Below, piece by piece: positions 59,101-64,000 of a stretch of DNA of 64,000 nucleotides. The notes below the pieces were generated by a model that saw nothing but the letters and a program-made list of their open reading frames with translations, had not been told where the DNA came from and ran no database searches. The number at the start of each line of letters is the position of its first letter. Within the stretch, counting starts at the first letter, position 1. Made by a program: the position numbers and the translations under genes. The stretch is from Strix aluco (lineage: Eukaryota; Chordata; Aves; Strigiformes; Strigidae): contig NC_133932.1 in assembly GCF_031877795.1 (NCBI RefSeq), positions 40,314,180 to 40,378,179 on the forward strand, in the 5' to 3' direction.

Positions 59101-62100
59101 CATGTGTACCCAAATAGCAGTTTTTAGGCAAAAGAGTAACAGCAGAAGGATTATGCAATATCCTGTCTCAAGGGGTAGGAGGGAATAAGCAGGAGGCCAG
59201 TGACAATTAACAGTCTGTTTTGTGGTTTAGAAAGATTTCTCTTTGCCTCCCAGTGGGTTTCTCTGTTTAGTTTTGAAGGACCTAGTAGACGTAAGCAGCT
59301 TGTGGTTCTCTTTAAAAGCTACATAGGATAGAGAGAAACTTGCTCTTTTGAAAGAGTATCTTAAAATAGCAGTGGAAAATACCTCTGATATTATACTCCC
59401 TGTGGTATGATTTTCTTTGTTTACCGGTGAATATGGATAGTGGAAAAGAAAATGGGATGAATTCATGGCTCCCTCAAAATACGGAGAATCTTTCAGTTGG
59501 TCAGAGTCAGCATTCAAGCAAATGTTTGTGAATTAGCCAGATGCCAATTCCTGTTGTATTATAAAATTTCTGCACCCTTAAATTAAGGGACCGTGACCGT
59601 ATTCTTTGCATTGACAATTAATACATTACAAGTTTTCTGTTATTATTTAAGGAATCCCAAAGTGTTGATCCACCCAACTTACTACTGCTGTACCTCTGGT
59701 TAATACCTCCTGGAGTCTGAGGATGTAGATTCATAAATCCGCAGCATAGTACAGCATAATTTTGGCTTTCTGCCTGTGGATTTTGTTGCACTGCAATAGT
59801 ATGATTTTTCAGTAGTAGAGGCTGACTACTCCAACTATGTTTTGAAACCCTATCGTAGAAAGAAATGTAGATGGCAGATCAGCGTGAGACAATCTGTAGA
59901 AAGAGTTGAGCAGTCGTGATCGTGACATTGTCATAATGAAATGCTGTGTGGTCCTGGAAAAGTCCAGGATTCTCTAGAAACAACCAGAAATTTTATCAAA
60001 TACGCTTCTTGGTGGACTTTGGCTGAAAAGGTGTCCAGTGATTCTAGCAGAGGAAGAGTATGCTTTAATGTGCTCAGGGACTGTGCTCCTTTATCGCAAC
60101 TCCTTGGCTACCTGAGACCTTTTTTTTTTTTTTTCCTCTAACCGTTGTAACAAAACATTGTATCAAAGTGTTGAGTTTGAGGGAAACTAAGAAGGAAGCA
60201 GAGCCAAACTGAACTGAACCGAACCATATAATGACAATTCTTTTTCCTTCAGCAGAGCAGAGCCACATCAGTTTATATTACTGGAGGAGCTGAATCTGTG
60301 CATTGAAAGCAGTTTAAGCTGGGCTCTTTGTCCTCATGAAAAATTCTGTCTTGCCCAATGGATGGGGGAGTCCTTTTAGTGTCCTTCCAGACACAAATTT
60401 AAATGGTTAATTCCCTCACACACATGGACATGTGCACCCCTGCACATGTGGAAATCTGCCGAAGGCTGGTAGTTCTCAGTCTTCGATGAAAACTCAAATC
60501 GTATGAAATTGATGTGCACATGTTTATGGGGGCAGATTTTAATGACAAGCTTGAAAATCAAAGTAGGCTTTCCAAGGTTTGTGGTAGTTCTGGATTGGAA
60601 CGAAATCTATACTGAATGGACCCGAGGAGGTTTTATACTAGAGTGAGTTTGAACAGCACGATTGTTGCAGCCATGATGGCTGAAACACAAAATAATTGCC
60701 TCAAGCTCTAGCAAAGCCAGATAATTTTTCACAGCTCTGATTATTTCAGCCTTAGAGTCCCTTTTCGAACCCCCAGTACAGTAGTTCTTCACCCTTTTAT
60801 TCTAGTAGAGCACTAAGGACAGAGTGACTACTTTGCCAAAGTACTGCTACACCTGCCACGCTAAAAGACTGCAAGTATGTAAGTGTATGTGTGTCTGGAG
60901 ACCTCCTGGAGGTGGGGAGAAGCTGTGAGCAAAAGGAAAGGAAAAAAAGACAGGTTACCTACTTACTGAAGGAGAGCAGTCAGCCAAGGTGAAAACAGCA
61001 GAATAGTATTTAAGGCTTGCAACCGTTACCCGTGATATTTTGAAGTGAGGTTTCGTGACCCGTGCTAGTGCAGTTTTTCATGTTCTCTGAGAGCAAAGCG
61101 TAAGAGTACTTGCATTAGCTCAGAAAAAAGATCCGGCGAGGCTGGTGTTTCTGAGTATGAAGGAACAGAAGGAATGGGGCACACACTGAATACCACCTTC
61201 ATTTTTCTCCCCACAGTTCTCCATAACTAAATGGAACAAGGGCCCCAATGCTTCCTCAGTTAACTTTGTTTTTGGATGATTGCAATTAATAGACCCGACA
61301 GAAGTCTAAATATCAAAGCAAGTTTTCTAAATTTTGTGAAACGTCCTGAATGGAATTGTTTCTATATTGATACCCCAGGGTATTAGTCTTAGCTTTCAGT
61401 GCCTTGCTCTCTCAATCTACCAATTTAATGAACTTTTAAACCATTTCCAGTATTGACTTAGACAAGAAAGTCATCAAATGAATTATTCGTTTGGGTCCGT
61501 AATGTTCCTTCTTTTTGTGAAGCAAATCGTTTCAGCTGTTCCAGAAACCTGAATTTCGTTGCTTAAGGGATGACACAGATGCTTATGGAAGTCTTGAAAG
61601 ACCCTCCCTTCTGGTAAGGGTGAGAACAGATGGAATGAGTTGATTTGGATGTATTATAAGTGGCATGACCATTGATTCTTATAGATCAGGTTGCCCAGTA
61701 TGTTTTGCACACAAGTTGTTTTTCATTTTGTATTTATTTTATTTTGTGGCTTGTTTTTATTTTTCCTTCCCATTCCCCTGGAATCAGCCCAAATTTAAGC
61801 CTTGTGAAATTTCTGTCTTCATGTATTTGGTAGCTCTAGCAAGTCTTTATCAAACTTGTGTGAGCTATGCCTTCCTCCACAAGCTTAAAATGTGGTTTTA
61901 ACCAGATAAATTTTAACAGCGTCTGCAAAAAGATATTCCCTGATAGAAAATGCTCCCTATCCTCTTTAAGTTTGAAGTCCCTGTCCTACAACTTGCATAT
62001 GAATTTGTGAAAATGGGAATTGTTACACCTGTGACAAAGTAAGAGGAATGTGGTGGTTTTTTTTCCTTGCTCTTTTCAGAAACTTTAACTAAAATATGTC

Positions 62101-63836
62101 CCAAAACATCAGTGTGAGTACCGTGGAAAACTTTCCCTGTGATAGGTAACTTGGCAAAGTTGTTAGGAAAAGGACTTATAAAGGGTCATTTCCATGATAA
62201 AAATGGGAAAAAAGTATTGGTTAGTTTCTAATGGAAAGGCTTCCTGACCCACCTAATGTTATGTGCAAACCAAGAAAGAAGGGACCCCGTTTGCCACAGA
62301 AAATAAATGGATAACTTTAGCAATTTGACATAATGTGTGCATATTGGTGATGTGTCTGGTATATCCATAATGTCAGTGAGCCTCATGATCCTTGATATAA
62401 TTTTTCCTTGAGATAACCTCTTGAGGCAAGAGGAGGGGCTGTCCCTGTGTATGCTGGGAGCTGAAGTAGAGAGAAGCTAAGAGATTTGCTGTGGTTTACA
62501 TGTGGTGGAAACAGTTTCTTCTTAGTAGCGGTCTGCTGTTCCTCTCAGAGGATTATCACTGTTTGTGTTTTCACATGGTGATAGAGATTCTCACGAGCAG
62601 TGGTGAGCTGACGATTTTACATGTCAGTGTATCACAGAACAAAAGCGTTGAAGAAATTCCCAAGAATTTTGGGATTTTATAATAATTTACATGGCAATTA
62701 CTTGCATAGGTAGAACTTCTCTTTTAGAAGCTTCTATAATAAATTAGTGAGGAGACGCGATCTGATTGAAGAGTTAGAGCGCGCCAAATAATATTAAACC
62801 CGCCTTATCTTTAAATGCCTTTAAATGAATTGTAGTAAGCTTTGCCTGCTACTGCAGGAGGAGAGAATATTTGAAAAGCTGATGAGAATTTCAGAGCGCT
62901 CAATACAAGCAAGATGTCAGAGCATGTAAATTGATGGATGGATTTTGAGAATAGTTTCATGTGATGATATATATGTAAACACATATGAGTATTATGTTTT
63001 TCCCAGCGTTCTGGTGAACTTGACAGTCTGAGTCCTGCTTACCCAGTTCTGCAGCAGCATGGAAAATGAGTAACCTGAGTAATCTGTGGCTAGCAATGAA
63101 GTGGTCACTTAATCCTGATTTCTCATCTTCTTCTTCAGGCTGGAGGGTACGTTGCAGTGTCTAAAAGCATTCAGATAGTTCCGTTCCCTTTGTCTCCACA
63201 ATAGGTTGTGAGTAATCTTCTTGTCAGGTGGTTTGTAACAGCAATAAGGCCTGCACTCAATACATCTAGGATCAGTGGATTCATTTATTAAACCAATTTT
63301 AGTCCACACCTAGAGACCTGGAAATCTAACTGTGCCTTTCCTTTTGCCTTCCTGGGTAGGACTTCCCTGTTTCCAAACATTTGGGCTGTGTGTAAACAAT
63401 TCAGCTTTTTTTAAATTTATTTTTTATTTTAAACACAGTATTTCTCAGTATCCTGGCTTACTCCCTTCACAAACAATGAGGAGAACATCCCACGGGTGAG
63501 ATCATCTCCCATCCAGTTCCTCGGTGATTCGCCAGAGACAGCTTCTTCTTGATCTGCCTGCAATCCCAGGGAGATGCTAGTCTGGCCCAGTGAAACAAAT
63601 CAGATTTTGCACACATGTGGGCAAGGTGTCCTTGGCCCAGGTCATCTCCAAGCCTCAGCTTTCTCTTCTTCTAGTGTGCAGGCTTGTGTCTGTTGTCACG
63701 TCACAGGAACACACAGCTGTGCCTTGAGCCGTGGGATGGATGCTTCCTGTACACGTCAGGTCGTTTGGAAGGATTGGATCTGCACAAGGAAACTCACCTG
63801 GGGATTGGGCTTCCTAGCGGGTTATGACCAGGAAAG
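53195..63836. other. AT-rich stretch, no recognised gene, unit 2
   Basis: Equivalent of 16745-27390. It contains the source segments 61751-61819 and 62575-62676 for the mosaic seen once at 28464-28633. The T tract near 54762 is two bases shorter than in unit 1. Confidence 0.55.
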
Positions 63837-63966
63837 ATGCTCCTGTCCGCTGCCCGTGTGCGTTTTCTTTTAGAAATTATTTTCTCTTTCCTTCCTGACC
63901 TTGACAGGTTTATGAGGTATGCAGCTGTATGCCAAGAGCAGGCCAATACTTTTCTGGAGTTTAGTT
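63837..63966 (+). repeat. Dispersed 131-bp repeat, copy B, unit 2
   Basis: Counterpart of 27391-27520, close to the window's right edge. Confidence 0.9.
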
Positions 63967-64000
63967 CAAGCATAACCCAGAAGTTTAAATGAAGCTGCAG

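Larger units (their letters stand above)
36469..64000 (+). repeat. Large segmental duplication, unit 2
   Basis: Near-identical second copy of 1-27554, in the same orientation and gene order. If the two units are head-to-tail, the unit length is about 36.45 kb and 27555-36468 belongs to the unit. If not, that segment is a spacer. Base 36469 is simply where the match to window base 1 begins and should not be taken as the junction. A recent tandem duplication, a longer array, or an assembly that kept two haplotypes side by side would all look like this. Confidence 0.97.

Noticed and set aside
1..64000. Assignment to the W chromosome or a germline-restricted chromosome because of CR1 load and duplication
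   Set aside because: No sex-linked or germline-restricted marker gene is recognisable. CR1 fragments and recent duplications also occur on autosomes.

Overview
The window looks like nuclear DNA of a bird, or less likely another sauropsid. It carries several CR1-type LINE fragments, one ending in the ATTCTGTG-type tail typical of CR1. It also has a compact, GC-rich, multi-exon gene with canonical GT/AG introns, a CpG-island promoter, and long AT-rich stretches without genes. I see no bacterial, plasmid or phage features. Most long ORFs here are GC-rich shadows or intron read-through.

The dominant structure is a large direct duplication. Bases 1-27554 (unit 1) reappear at 36469-64000 (unit 2) in the same order and orientation, almost base for base. 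The offset drifts from +36468 to +36446 through a handful of small indels. Only 27555-36468 is seen once. It is either the rest of a ~36.45 kb tandem unit or a spacer. Neither outer edge of the duplication is visible.

Each unit holds, in order: (a) a CR1 LINE fragment in reverse orientation (173-1906), bracketed by 129-bp direct repeats; (b) a GC-rich block with a complete 13-exon gene on the minus strand (8313 down to 4547), predicted to encode a 467-residue PH / shortened RA / RhoGAP protein of the ARHGAP20 family, with catalytic residues intact in both units and one amino-acid difference between them; (c) a degenerate CR1 piece and a 48-bp ghost of a RhoGAP exon just upstream of the gene; (d) an AT-rich stretch; (e) a strong CpG island (~15050-15990) with a plus-strand first exon and three further exon-like segments with good splice sites but no continuous reading frame; (f) about 10 kb of AT-rich sequence in which I recognise no gene.

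The single-copy segment 27555-36468 carries a patchwork of short pieces copied from 25-26 kb, a 3'-terminal CR1 copy in sense orientation (29448-29997), older antisense CR1 pieces (~32815-33535), and unrecognised sequence.

The most interesting content is the recent duplication of an intact short ARHGAP20-like RhoGAP with a possible N-myristoylation start, together with signs of earlier copies of the same family nearby. Whether the 36-kb duplication is biological or an assembly artefact (uncollapsed haplotypes) cannot be settled from the sequence alone.
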